DNA of 64,000 bases from Bog-756 sp963734395 (lineage in GTDB: Bacteria; Actinomycetota; Acidimicrobiia; Acidimicrobiales; RAAP-2), in assembly GCA_963734395.1 (NCBI GenBank), contig CAVTGY010000005.1, positions 1 through 64,000 on the forward strand. Reading direction: 5' to 3'. Below, piece by piece: positions 1 to 9,850 of this stretch. Each line of letters opens with the position of its first letter. Position 1 is the stretch's first letter. The notes below the pieces were generated by a model. It did no database searches. It saw nothing but the letters and a program-made list of their open reading frames with translations, and was not told the DNA's origin. The translations under genes were made by a program, and so were the position numbers.

Positions 1-124
1 CACCGACGGTGGACGCTACTACCCGCCCAGTCTGACCCCGGACCTCCGGGTCTGGTCGGGTAGTAGCGTCCACCGACGGTGGACGCTACTACCCGATCAG
101 ACCGGACGGACCGGGGTCAGACCC
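1..124. repeat. nested inverted repeats / palindrome array after the patatin gene
   Basis: Positions 57-75 and 77-95 form a perfect 19-bp inverted repeat around a single central A at 76 (arm begins CGGGTAGTAGCG). Positions 1-25 repeat 71-95 exactly, so the window opens inside a second copy of the palindrome with a 70-bp period. A further inverted pair (about 30-41 with 111-122) nests around it. The array starts two bases past the stop codon of the minus-strand patatin gene, which is where a terminator would lie, but no T-tract follows. It could be a bidirectional terminator or a repeated extragenic palindrome. Confidence 0.75.
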
Positions 125-1117
125 GGCGGAAGGAGCCCGCCTCGCGCACCGAAACGGCGGGGGATGTGACCCTCGGCCACCAGGCGCGCCGTCTCCCTGT
201 AGCCCGCCTCGGCCACCCGATGCGACCGGTCATCGTCCATCGGCCGTAAGGCCCATGGCGTCGAGGGCTGGAGGCACCGGGTTCGATCCTGACCACCACC
301 GAACCGGCCCGCTCCAGTCGGCGGGCCTCCCGTTCGAGCCGTCGATGGGCTGACCATCGGAGCAGCGAGTCAGCGGCTCCGAGCAGTGGACGGGGAGCGG
401 ACATCGGCGAGACCACCACCACCAGATCAGGCGGCCGGCGGCGAAGGACATCGGCATTGGTCGGCGAGTGCACGCCGCCGTCGAAGTATTCGACCCCGCC
501 GATGGTCACCGGTGCGAAGTAGGCGGGTATGGCGCACGACGCCAGGACGGCGGCTGCCAGTGGCGCCCGGGGTGATCCCTCCCGACCGAAGACGACCCGG
601 GCCCCGTCGGTTCGCCGTACGGCGCAGATCCACAGTCCGTCGGGCCATTGGTCACCGACCATCTCGTGGAGCGGACGGGCGCGGTCGGTGAGATCGATCC
701 TCCCCGCCGGAAGCAGGGTCATGGCCGCCACCGTGGGCCGGAAGGTCCACGGCCGGGCGGCGATCCTGGCCAACAGGGCACCCGACGGTGATCGCCACGG
801 GTCGGAGCCAGCTCGCCGGCGTGAGGAGAGGGAAGGTCGGAGGGATCGGGGAGGATCCGCTCCACCAGCCACGCCCCCTCCGCAGAGAGGGGCGATCGGG
901 TGGCCAGCGCCGACAGATCCGACGCCGGCACGCCGAGTCGAAGGAGGGTGCCGGTGATCGAGCCGGCCGACGAGCCCACGATGACGTCGGCGGACCTCGG
1001 ATCCCACCCGACTTCCGACTCGAGTGCCGCCAGCACGCCGGCGTGGTACGCCCGCCCGACCACACCTCCGGCACCGAGTACCAGTCCGACACTCGTCACC
1101 GGCTCCCCCTCGCTCAT
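97..1117 (-). CDS. patatin-like phospholipase (frameshifted)
   Basis: Patatin-family serine acyl hydrolase, predicted to cleave acyl chains from phospholipids with a Ser-Asp dyad. The N-terminal frame shows the glycine-rich oxyanion motif GAGGVVG and the nucleophile elbow GSSAGS. The catalytic Asp motif (YFDGG) lies in a second frame, and the last ~45 residues in a third. Frame changes fall near 800-830 and near 255; with both repaired the protein is about 335 residues, normal for bacterial patatins. ATG 1117 is chosen because the patatin core begins about ten residues later; an in-frame ATG at 1183 would only add a low-complexity stretch. The stop codon sits just beside the palindrome array. 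Substrate and localisation cannot be told from the sequence; no signal peptide is seen. Confidence 0.8.
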
Positions 1118-1272
1118 TTCCGGTTCCCCCCGGCGCACCAGGTGCGCCGGCCCATTTGAATCCTCGGAGCGGCGTTCGCTCAACTTCTCGTACCCCGATC
1201 GTACCGGTTACCGGTGCAATGGCAGGCGAATGCTCCACCTTCCGGCTGCCGTGTCCTTCCGGCAGCGGCGGA

Positions 1273-2165
1273 TCAGGACACCGCTTGGCGTCGTGCCTTC
1301 GATTCGGCGGCCAGCACCTTGGCCCGCTCGGCGTTGCGCTTGGATGCGTCCCGCGGCCGAAGTCCGGCCTGGAAGACGTCCCGGATGTACTCCTGGACAT
1401 CTCTGGCCGAGGTGGCCACGGTCAACAGGTCGTTCGACTGTTGGAGGTGGTTCCTGCAGACCCATGAACTCCCAGGCCCGTCGGATGTTGGCCTTGGCCG
1501 CCATCAGCGTGGTCAACGGGGCCTGGGCCACATGGAAGGCGAGCTCGTTGACCTCGTCCTCGAGGCGATCACGGGAGACCACCCGGTTGATCAGGCCCAT
1601 CTCCTTGGCTTGATCAGCGCTCAGCTCCTGCGCGGTGTACATGAACTCGGACGCCCGCTTCCAGTTCATGAACAGCCAGGGCTCGATGCCGGTCTCCATG
1701 GCCGGCATGGCCATACCCTGGAGGACGGGGAACTGGAAGTAGGCGTCCTCCGAGGCGACCGTCATGTCGGTGAGCAGGCCCCACACCGTGCCGCCGCCGA
1801 CGCAGTAGCCGTGCACCTGGGCGATGGTCACCTTCGGAAAGTCCCACAGCTTCATCACCGGCTCCCCGTAGATCTCCCACTGGCCCTTCCAGGGACTGCC
1901 GAGCCGGGCGGTGCTCTCGTCGATCTCACGCATCTCGGTCCCCGGGCGTTCCGGTCACCACGTGGCCGGCGCTGAAACCCGGTCCGTTGGCCTTGATCAC
2001 CAGCACCTTGATGTCGTAGTCGTGGTTGGCGTCGTCCAGGCACTCGTCGACGTCGAAGACCAGGCCGGACGACTGGATGTTCGCCTTCTCCGGATAGTTG
2101 AGGGTGATCCAGGCGACCGGACCGTCCTTTTCGTAGATGGCGGTGTCCAGCTTTCGGGTCTCCAT
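1273..2165 (-). CDS. enoyl-CoA hydratase/isomerase family protein (frameshifted)
   Basis: Crotonase-fold protein. The N-terminal part has the family opening (VAWITLNYPEKANIQS) and an oxyanion-hole segment (GFSAGHVVTG). After a frame change near 1930 the second oxyanion loop follows (VHGYCVGGGT), and after another near 1450 the C-terminal helix rich in Lys/Arg ends at 1273. Repaired length is about 297 residues, slightly longer than typical hydratases. ATG 2165 has an AGGAG just upstream. The long insert WKGQWEIYGEPVMKLWDF is typical of a CoA-hydratase subgroup from actinobacteria. A beta-oxidation role fits the catabolic genes around it, but hydratase, isomerase or hydrolase cannot be separated by eye. 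It is divergent from the lipoyl-domain gene. Confidence 0.8.
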
Positions 2166-2308
2166 GGTTGGCTCCTGTCGAAAGTCGAAAGACTGTCGTG
2201 CGAAGCTAGCAAACCGGAGGGGGCGGTTCGGGGCACCGTGGCTTGTACTCTTGGGACCCGCCACGACCGAGGCTGACGACACCGCCGGTCACCCACTCCC
2301 GAAAGGTG
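2166..2308. promoter_or_regulatory. divergent promoter region
   Basis: A 143-bp gap between two divergent genes, the enoyl-CoA hydratase (minus) and the lipoyl-domain protein (plus). It holds the ribosome binding sites of both (AGGAG on the minus strand, GAAAGG at 2301-2306 on the plus strand) and a tandem GTCGAAA motif near 2176-2190. I cannot place -10/-35 boxes with confidence. Confidence 0.4.
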
Positions 2309-2540
2309 ATGACCATTCAGATCCGCATCCCGAAACTGGGCATGGAGATGACCGAGGGCACCCTGGCCGAGTGGCTGGTCGCCGACGGCACCCAGGTCAC
2401 CCAGGACCAACCGATGTATCTGTTGGAGACGGACAAGGTCGAAAACGAAGTGCCGGCGCCCATAACGCGGGAGGCTCCGCCACATCGGGACCGAGGGTGC
2501 GACCTATCCGGTCGGCGAGGTGATCGGCGAACTCGACTGA
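2309..2540 (+). CDS. stand-alone lipoyl/biotinyl-domain protein
   Basis: A protein of about 77 residues that consists only of a lipoyl domain. It starts at ATG 2309 behind GAAAGG and shows the usual hairpin motif LLETDKVENEV, with Lys43 as the predicted lipoylated (or biotinylated) residue. One frame change near 2465 moves the end to the frame that finishes VGEVIGELD, the normal last strand of such a domain. E2 acyltransferases carry this domain N-terminally, but no peripheral-subunit-binding or catalytic E2 domain follows here. It lies at the head of a plus-strand run that ends with E1 alpha and E1 beta genes, so it may act as a mobile acyl carrier for them; that link is inference. Confidence 0.75.
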
Positions 2541-2655
2541 GCCGAGCCGGCGTGTGGGCGGTGGCAGCGGCCCGAGCGAGCGAGCCGGTCGGCAGCGGGT
2601 AAGGAGCCGGACATATCATGGGCCACGTGCGCATGGTGACCTCGGATGACTCCCG

Positions 2656-3060
2656 GTGACCGAGGACCAGGACCAGATCCGGCGGACGCTGGCCGAGTAC
2701 TGCCAGCTGTTGGATGACGGCCAGTTCGACCAGTGGGCCGACCTGTTCACCGAGGATGCCCGGCTGGTGCTGCTGGGCAAGGTCACCACCGGCCGCGACG
2801 CCATCCGCGACTACATGATGGGGGTGCAGCCGGATGGCAGCCGCGGACTGCACATGACCGCCAACAGCGTGGTCGACGCCGACGGCGACTCCGCCACGGC
2901 CACCACCGACTACATGTTCGTGCGTCCGTCCGGCGCCGGTCCCGCCATCATCGCCGCCGGTCACTATCACGACCGGCTGGTGCGCGACCGTGACCGCTGG
3001 CGCTTCTCCGAACGGGGGATCACCATGCTGGCAGCGCCGGAGAAGAACGCCGATGGCTGA
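2656..3060 (+). CDS. NTF2-like (SnoaL-type) small protein
   Basis: 134 residues, GTG start. The sequence has the pattern of the SnoaL_4 / ring-hydroxylating dioxygenase beta-like cone fold: an N-terminal helix pair (IRRTLAEYCQLLDDGQFDQW), the phrase ADLFTEDARL, and C-terminal beta strands with HYHDRLVRDRDRWRFSERG. Such proteins are either small subunits of aromatic oxygenases or isomerases/dehydratases. Its stop overlaps the start of the Rieske gene, so the two are translationally coupled, which favours a subunit or partner role with that oxygenase. Intact, no frame change. Confidence 0.75.
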   Translation: MTEDQDQIRRTLAEYCQLLDDGQFDQWADLFTEDARLVLLGKVTTGRDAIRDYMMGVQPDGSRGLHMTANSVVDADGDSATATTDYMFVRPSGAGPAIIAAGHYHDRLVRDRDRWRFSERGITMLAAPEKNADG

Positions 3061-4441
3061 TGCCGGTGTGCGCCAATCAGTGCGCGGGACCGATGGGTCG
3101 ACCAACGGGCGGGCGACGTTCGGGCACGCGCTCGGCCGCTCCGACTTCGTGCCCGCCGAGCGGTATTACGACCCCGGGTTCGCCGCGCTCGAACGCGAGC
3201 GCCTGTGGCCACGCACCTGGCAGATGGCGTGCCGGCTCGAGGAGATCCCCTCGCCCGGGGATTACATCGAGTACACGGTGTGCGATCAGTCGATCCTGAT
3301 GGTGCGGGTCGGTGGAGACAACGGAGGAACCGTCAAGGGTTATCTCAACGCCTGCCGGCATCGGGCCACCGAGCTGGCCAAGGGGACCGGCACCTTCGAC
3401 GAGGGGCAGATCGTGTGCCCGTTCCACGGCTGGCGGTGGAATCTCGACGGGGAGAACACCTATATCTACGGTGCCCATGCGTTCGACCCCGAGCTGCTGG
3501 CGCCGGACAAGATCTGCCTCCGCCAGGCGCGGGTCGAGATCTGGGCCGGCTGCGCGTGGGTCACCATGGACCCGACCGCTCCACCGCTGCTCGAGGCACT
3601 GGACCCGATGCCCGGGCTGCTCGATCCGCTCGGGCTGGGGGCGATGACCGTCGACTGGTGGAAGGCGGCCATCCTCCCCGCCAACTGGAAGCTGGCCCAG
3701 GAGGCGTTCATGGAGGGGTACCACGTCCCCCAGACCCACCCCCAGCTGACCCTCGGTCACCCCGAACAGTACGACCCGGACAGCCTGGTCTACTCGGTGC
3801 ACGACCGTGGTCACTCCAGCTTCCAGCTGCGACCGAACGCCCAAGCCAAAAAGGGAGCACAGGTCGGGGTCAGCGAGATCGACGCCATCATCGAATCGGT
3901 CCATCTGCTGAACAGCGGGCTCGAGGCGATGACCCTCGACCGGGACGTGCACGTGATCGAAGGGATGCGCAATCGACCGATCCCCGAGGGGAGCACGTTC
4001 GGCGCCGAACTGGTCAAGGCGCTCTACGAATACGCGGCCGGCGCCGGAATCCCGCTGCCGGCGCCCGATCCTGCGGCCCTGGCCCGGTGGGGTGGCATGT
4101 TCTTCATGTTCCCCAACTATTTCGTGCTCCCGCAGTACGGCAACGCGCTCGTCTACCGGGTGCGCCCGCACGGCGACGATCCCGAGTCCTGCTTGTTCGA
4201 GCTGTGGTCGCTGACCATCCCCGCCGAAGGCCACCATCCGTCGCGACCCGTTGTCCAAGGTCCGTTTGCCCCCGACGACACCGACCACTGGCCTCGCATC
4301 CCGCTGCAGGACTTCTCCAACATCGGGCGCCAACAGCGGGGCGTCCACAGCCGTGGCTTCCTGGGGCCCCGGCTGTCCCATACCTACGAGGCCGGCATCG
4401 TGAACATGCACCGCGAGCTCGACCGTTACCTGGCGTCGTAG
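3053..4441 (+). CDS. Rieske non-haem iron oxygenase, alpha subunit
   Basis: 462 residues from ATG 3053, which overlaps the preceding stop and has GGAG upstream. The Rieske [2Fe-2S] site is complete: C101-R-H103 and C122-x2-H125. The mononuclear iron site is seen as His224 and His229 (EGYHVPQTH) in the catalytic domain. The fold is that of an aromatic ring-hydroxylating dioxygenase large subunit or a related mono-oxygenase or demethylase. No ferredoxin or reductase gene is adjacent, so electrons must come from elsewhere. It is followed after 4 bp by a KstD-like flavoprotein, which suggests oxidation of a sterol-like, terpenoid or aromatic substrate. Intact. Confidence 0.9.
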   Translation: MADAGVRQSVRGTDGSTNGRATFGHALGRSDFVPAERYYDPGFAALERERLWPRTWQMACRLEEIPSPGDYIEYTVCDQSILMVRVGGDNGGTVKGYLNACRHRATELAKGTGTFDEGQIVCPFHGWRWNLDGENTYIYGAHAFDPELLAPDKICLRQARVEIWAGCAWVTMDPTAPPLLEALDPMPGLLDPLGLGAMTVDWWKAAILPANWKLAQEAFMEGYHVPQTHPQLTLGHPEQYDPDSLVYSVHDRGHSSFQLRPNAQAKKGAQVGVSEIDAIIESVHLLNSGLEAMTLDRDVHVIEGMRNRPIPEGSTFGAELVKALYEYAAGAGIPLPAPDPAALARWGGMFFMFPNYFVLPQYGNALVYRVRPHGDDPESCLFELWSLTIPAEGHHPSRPVVQGPFAPDDTDHWPRIPLQDFSNIGRQQRGVHSRGFLGPRLSHTYEAGIVNMHRELDRYLAS

Positions 4442-4445
4442 AGGG

Positions 4446-6119
4446 ATGACCGACCCAGGCGCGCCACCCCCATCCATCCCTTCGGGTCCCGACGTCGACG
4501 TCATCGTCGTGGGCACCGGGTCGGCGGCGATGGTGGCGGCGATCACTGCGCACGACCAGGGGGCGCGGGTCGCCGTGCTCGAGAGCACCTCGTCGATCGG
4601 CGGCACCACCGCGGTGTCCGGCGGCGGCATCTGGATGCCCCAGAACCATCGGATGGCCGCTCTCGGCGCCGACGATTCACGCGACGAGGCCCTCGACTAC
4701 ATGACTCGGATGACCGCGGGACGTACTCCGGCCGAACTGCTCGAGCGGTACGTCGACGACGGGCCGGGCATCGTCGCCGACCTGGAGAAGCGCACGTCGC
4801 TGCGGCTCCAAGCCATGTCGTGGCCGGACTACCACCCCGAGATGGACGGGGCCAGGGCAACCGGTCGGATGCTCGAGCCGGAGCTGTACGACACCGGGCG
4901 CCTCGGACCGTGGGCCCGGCATCTCCGTCGCCCACCGGTGCTCGGTCTTCCCCTCACCCTGCAGGAGGCAACCGTCGAATGGCGCCCGACCTACACGCCG
5001 GAGCGGTTCGACGCCGCTGAGATCGAGCGGCGGGTGGCCAGTCACCGGGTGGCCTGCGGCCAGGCACTGATCGGCGCGCTGCTCGAGGGATGCCTGACCC
5101 GGGGGATCGAGCCGATGCTGGAGACCAGGGCGTGTGAGATCACCATGGGCGGGGACAAGGTCGTCGGCCTGGTGGCAGAACGTGGGGGTCGACGATCGGA
5201 GATCGCCGCCGGGGCGGTGGTGCTGGCCACAGGCGGGTACGAGTGGAACGCGGACCTGCGGACACGCTTCTTGCCGGGGCCGCTGACCCACCCCCACAGT
5301 CCTCCAGGTAACCAGGGCGACGGGCTGTTGATGGCGATGGACATCGGCGCCGACCTTGCCAACATGAACGAGACCTGGTGGTATCCGGCGTCATCGATAC
5401 CCGGTGAGGAGTACGAGGGCCGACCGCTCTCCCGGTTCGTCGGCGTCGAGCGGACCGCACCCCACTCGATCATGGTCGATCGCTTCGGGCAGCGCTTCGT
5501 CAACGAGGCGGCCAACTACAACGACATGGTCAAGGCGTTCTTCTCCTTCGACGCCAACCAGTACTCCCCCCGGCACCTGCCCTGCTGGGTCATCTTCGAC
5601 AATCAGTACCGGTCGCGGTACGCAGTGTCGACCGCCCGGCCGGCCGACCCCGATCCCGACTGGCTGTTCGTCGACGGGAGCGTCGAGGGTCTGGCCGACA
5701 AGGTCGGCATCGACCCGGTCGGCCTGGTTGCCACCGTCGAACGTTGGAACCGGTTCGTGCGGGACGGGCTCGACCGCGATTTCGGCAGAGGCACCAGCGC
5801 CTACGACCGGTTCCACGGAGATCCGTCCGCCGCTCACCCCAACCTCGGTTCCATCGAACGGGGTCCGTACTATGCCCTGCCCGTCTACGTCGGCTCGGTC
5901 GGCACCAAAGGTGGACCCAGGGTCGACACCCACGGGCGGATCCTGCATGTGCACGACCGCCCCGTCCCCGGTCTGTACGGCGCCGGGAACGTGATCGCCA
6001 GCCCGGCCGGCCCGGCCTACTTCGGCGGGGGAACCTCGATCGGCATGGCGGTGGTGTGGGGAGCGCTGGCCGGCTCGCACGCCGCCGGGTTCGCCACCGC
6101 CGGCGCGCCGGCGAGCTGA
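4446..6119 (+). CDS. FAD-dependent dehydrogenase, 3-ketosteroid delta1-dehydrogenase/fumarate reductase type
   Basis: 557 residues, intact. An N-terminal Rossmann FAD site (VVGTGSAAMVAA, residues ~21-32) is followed by the subfamily signature GGTTAVSGGGIWMP (~52-65). The C-terminal FAD-binding block is FGGGTSIGMAVVWG. These match the KstD/FAD_binding_2 group, flavoenzymes that introduce a double bond into ketosteroids or related cyclic ketones. Length is in the usual 520-580 range. It lies 4 bp after the Rieske gene and 5 bp before E1 alpha, so it belongs to the same operon. Exact substrate is not evident. Confidence 0.85.
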   Translation: MTDPGAPPPSIPSGPDVDVIVVGTGSAAMVAAITAHDQGARVAVLESTSSIGGTTAVSGGGIWMPQNHRMAALGADDSRDEALDYMTRMTAGRTPAELLERYVDDGPGIVADLEKRTSLRLQAMSWPDYHPEMDGARATGRMLEPELYDTGRLGPWARHLRRPPVLGLPLTLQEATVEWRPTYTPERFDAAEIERRVASHRVACGQALIGALLEGCLTRGIEPMLETRACEITMGGDKVVGLVAERGGRRSEIAAGAVVLATGGYEWNADLRTRFLPGPLTHPHSPPGNQGDGLLMAMDIGADLANMNETWWYPASSIPGEEYEGRPLSRFVGVERTAPHSIMVDRFGQRFVNEAANYNDMVKAFFSFDANQYSPRHLPCWVIFDNQYRSRYAVSTARPADPDPDWLFVDGSVEGLADKVGIDPVGLVATVERWNRFVRDGLDRDFGRGTSAYDRFHGDPSAAHPNLGSIERGPYYALPVYVGSVGTKGGPRVDTHGRILHVHDRPVPGLYGAGNVIASPAGPAYFGGGTSIGMAVVWGALAGSHAAGFATAGAPAS

Positions 6120-6124
6120 TCAAG

Positions 6125-7119
6125 GTGGCCTCGGACACGGCCGGCAGGCCGACCCCGGAGGTCCGGCGGCGGATGTACGAGTCGATGGTGTTGATCCGGG
6201 CGTGCGACGACCGGTTGCGGAGGGGTCTCAGCGGTGGCGAGTTCGCGTGCACCTACTGGCCCGCCACCGGACAGGAGGCCATCGCCGCCGCCATTGGCAC
6301 CGTGCTGCGGAGTCGACGACCAGCTGGTCACCACCTACCGCGGGCTGCACGATCAGCTGGCCAAGGGGGTGCCGCTCGGACCGCTGGTAGCCGAGATCCT
6401 CACCCGTCAAACCGGCGTCAACGGGGGGAAGGGGGGCGCCATGCACATCGCCCATCCCCCTTCGGGCCTGGTGCTTTCGACCGGCATCGTCGGATCGGGT
6501 CTTCCCATCGCGGTCGGGGTCGGCCTGGCCGCCCGGATGAGGGGTTCCGATCAGGTGACGGTGGCCAGCTTCGGAGACGGCGCCACCGGCACCGGCTCCT
6601 TCCACGAGGCGGTCAACCTGGCCGCGCTGTGGGGCCTCCCGGTGGTCTTCCTCTGTCAGAACAACCGCTACGCCGAGATGACCCCGACCGCGGAGGCCCA
6701 ACCGGTGGCCAGCGTGGCCGAGCGGGCCGGCGGCTACGGGATCCGCGGCGAGACCGTCGACGGCAACGATCCCGACGCGGTCCACGCTGGCGCTCACTGC
6801 CGCGGTCGACCAGGCCCGGACCGGCGGGGGCCCGATGCTCCTCGAGTGCATGACCTTCCGTCTTTGGGGTCACTACTTCGGCGATCCCATGCGCTACATA
6901 CCCGGGGAGGAGTTGAAGGAAGCCCGCCGCCAGGAGCCGGTCGGGCGGTACCGGCACCTGCTGATCGGCGACGGCGTGCTCGAAGAGGAAGGTGCGGCGT
7001 CCATCGAACAGAAGGCCAACGAGGACGTCGACCAGGCATTCACCGTGGCGCTGGAGGAAGCGGCGCCCGATTCAGGAGACGCCTTCGTCGACGTGTACGG
7101 ACCAGAGGACGGCTGGTGA
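6125..7119 (+). CDS. 2-oxoacid dehydrogenase E1 component, alpha subunit (frameshifted)
   Basis: Thiamine-diphosphate E1 alpha of the pyruvate/acetoin/branched-chain family. The N-terminal frame gives MVLIRACDDRL and TYWPATGQEAIA; after a change near 6310 comes GGKGGAMHIAHP and the ThDP motif GDGATGTGSFHEAVNLAAL, ending QNN; after a change near 6785 the C-terminus runs MLLECMTFRLWGHYFGDP. Repaired length is about 330 residues, normal. GTG 6125 is favoured, with ATG 6173 as the alternative. The following E1 beta start overlaps its stop (TGATG). The set resembles acetoin dehydrogenase AcoA/AcoB more than PDH, but substrate cannot be fixed. Confidence 0.85.
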
Positions 7120-8143
7120 TGGCCGACGGCACTCCCGACACTCCCGACACCGACCGGCCCGGTCACCACCAAGAGCATGCGGGACGCCCTCAACCTTGCG
7201 CTGAGCGAGGCGCTGGCCGCCGACCCCTCCGTGTTCCTCATCGGCGAGGACCTGGCCGACCCGGCAGGCGGCATCTCCCAGGTGACCAAGGGGCTCTCCA
7301 CCGCCTATGGGACCGATCGGGTCCGTGACACACCGATTTCGGAGGCCGCCATCGTGGGCGCCGCGGTCGGCGCCGCCGTGGCCGGGCTGCGACCGGTCGC
7401 CGAGGTGATGATCATGGACTTCATCAGCATCGCCCTCGACCAGTTGGTCAATCACGCCGCCAAGGCCCGGTACATGTCGGGCGGACTGCTTTCGGTTCCC
7501 CTCACTCTGCGCACGGCCGTGTTCGGGGGCATCGGTTCCGGGCGCCACCCACTCCCAGACCCTCGAGGCCTGGCTCGCCCACATCCCCGGCCTGAAGGTG
7601 GCGGTGCCCAGCACCCCGGCCGATGCCAAGGGCCTTCTGACGTCGTGCATCTTCGACGACGACCCCTGCGTGATGGTCGAGAACGTGGCGCTCTACGGGA
7701 CCACCGGATCGGTGCCGGAGGGGGACTTCCGGATCCCCCTGGGGAGTGCCGATGTGAAGAGGCACGGCACCGACGTCACGGTAGTGACCTACGGCCGGAC
7801 CGTCCGCGACGCCCTGGCCGCGGCCGAGTTGTTGGAGGGCGAGGGGATCGACGTGGAGGTGGTCGACCTGAGGAGCCTGGTCCCACTCGACTCGGGCACC
7901 GTGCTCAACTCGGTGGCCCGAACCCGGCGGGCGGTGGTCGCCCATCACGCCACCCGCTTCGCCGGATTCGGCGCCGAGGTGGCCGCGGTGATCAACGAGG
8001 AACTCTTCGGCCACCTGGAGGCGCCGGTGCGCCGGGTGGGCGCCGCCTTCGCGCCCATCGGCTCGGCCTCGACGCTCGAGGCCGCGGTGATGCCGTCGGC
8101 CGCCGCCATTGCCGTCGCGGTCCGGGGTGCCATGGCCAACTGA
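7119..8143 (+). CDS. 2-oxoacid dehydrogenase E1 component, beta subunit (frameshifted)
   Basis: E1 beta partner of the gene before it. Family blocks are MRDALNLALSEAL, VFLIGEDLADPAGG, SEAAIVGAAVGAA, and, after a frame change near 7540, SCIFDDDPCVMVEN and VTVVTYGRTVRDALAAAE, then VVDLRSLVPLD. ATG 7119 overlaps the alpha stop but is in another frame than MRDALNL at 7177, so a base is probably missing between them. About 340 residues when repaired. No E2 or E3 gene follows; the only lipoyl domain nearby is the small protein at 2309-2540. Confidence 0.85.
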
Positions 8144-8203
8144 CCGGCCGTAGGTCGCCGAGGGCGAGTCCACCGGCTGAACCCCCGGTGCCAGACTCAC
8201 AGG

Positions 8204-9779
8204 ATGCTCTTCTGGCCGGCGGCCCAACGCTCTCCGGCGGCCGCCGTGGCGGTCGCGTTGGCAGTGGTCAGCGGGGTGGCACTGTGCGGCTGTTCCGCCT
8301 CACCAAGCTCGGCGCCCCCGATGCGCACGGCGCCGATCGGCGCGGTCCATCCGAGTCCGACCACCTCGACAACCACCACCACAACCGAGCCCCCGCTGCC
8401 GGTCACCCCGGTGCAGTGGACCACCTGCGGCGACCTGCAGTGCGGCTCGGTCACCGTGCCGCTCGACTACGCACGTCCCGACGGACCCACCGTGCAGATC
8501 GCGGTGGCCCGCCATCCGGCCGAGGACCCTTCTGAACGCATCGGGTCGCTGGTGATCAATCCGGGCGGGCCGGGCACCTCGGGAATCGACGACCTGCCCA
8601 ACGAGTTGTCGGTGCTCACCCCGGGACTGCTCGATCGCTTCGACATCGTCTCTTTCGACCCGCGGGGAGTGGAGCGGAGCAGCCCGGTGACCTGCACCGG
8701 TGGTGGGTCGGGCTCGGGTGGCTCAGGCGGTGGTGGTTCAGGACAACTGATCGACCCGGTCCCCACCACGCCGGCCGCCCAGCAGGCACTGCTCCAGAAC
8801 GACCAGGAGTTCGCCGCCCAGTGCGAGCGGAGCAGCGGCGTCATCCTGCCCTATGTCGACACCGCCGACACCGCCCGGGACCTCGATCGGATCCGGGCGG
8901 CCCTGGGTGACGCCCAGCTGACCTTCATCGGGCACTCCTACGGCACGCTCCTCGGGGCGACCTATGCCGAGCTGTTCCCGACCAAGGTGCGAGCCATGGT
9001 GCTCGACGGGGCCATCGACCCGGCGCTGAGCACGGTGCAGTACGTCACCGAACAGGCCGAGAGCTACGAATCCGATCTGCAGGCGTTCTTTGCCTGGTGC
9101 GCGGCCGACCCCGGGTGTGCCTGGCACCCGGTCGGGGACCCGACCACCGCGCTCCTCGCCCTCATCCAACGCAGCAGGACCCTTCCCCTGTCGGCATCCG
9201 GGGGAGGAACGGCGGGACCCGGCGAGCTGTACGACTCGCTGCTGGCCGGGCTCGAGTCCCGCTCGTCGTGGCCGTCGCTGGCCGGTAGCACTGGCCGACG
9301 CCGAGTCGGGCAACGGCGCGCCGGTCTCTTCGATGACCGGCCGCTACGAGACGGGGGGCTCGTCCAACGGGGCCGAGGCAGAACAGGCAATCGACTGCCT
9401 CGACCACCCGGTGGACCGCAACCCGTCGAGCTATCCGGCCCTGGCTGCGCAGGTCGGGCAGTCCGCACCGGTTTTCGGTCCGCTCCTCGCCTGGGGGCTG
9501 CTCGGCTGTGCCACCTGGCCGGTACCGGCGACGCGCACGCCGGCGCCGGCCGACGACCCGGGGGCACCGCCGATTCTGGTGGTGGGCACCACCGGCGACC
9601 CGGTCACCCCGTACTCGTGGGCGCAGTCGCTGGCCAGTGAGTTGACCGGTGGCGTCCTTCTCACCTGGCAGGGCCAGAGCCACGTGGCCTATTTCTACAG
9701 TCCGTGCGTGAGAGCCGCCGTCGAGGCCTACCTGGTCGACGGGACCCTGCCGGCCCCCGGTACAACCTGCACCGACTGA
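8204..9779 (+). CDS. secreted alpha/beta-hydrolase lipoprotein, tripeptidyl-aminopeptidase (TAP/SlpD) type
   Basis: Begins with a signal peptide and lipobox (VALCGC), then a Thr/Pro-rich linker, then an alpha/beta hydrolase. The nucleophile motif is GHSYG; after a frame change near 9280 the Asp (VVGTTGDPVTP) and His (GQSHVAYF) of the triad follow in a TAP-like C-terminal domain. Actinobacterial members remove di- or tripeptides outside the cell. About 525 residues when repaired. A run GGGSGSGGSGGGGSG interrupts the cap region near 8700-8740, which is unusual. Lies 60 bp after E1 beta; a functional link to it is not evident. Confidence 0.8.
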
Positions 9780-9850
9780 GTACCGACCGAGATCCGACTG
9801 CACGACGTCCGACCTGCCGGACACCCGACCGGATCGACGGCGCCCGAGGG

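Noticed and set aside
3077..4630. 517-codon minus-strand open frame opposite the Rieske gene
   Set aside because: Shadow of an intact Rieske oxygenase with all metal ligands present on the plus strand.
6125..8143. Programmed ribosomal frameshifting in E1 alpha and beta
   Set aside because: No slippery heptamer with downstream structure is evident, and similar breaks occur in unrelated genes across the window, so sequencing indels are the simpler cause.
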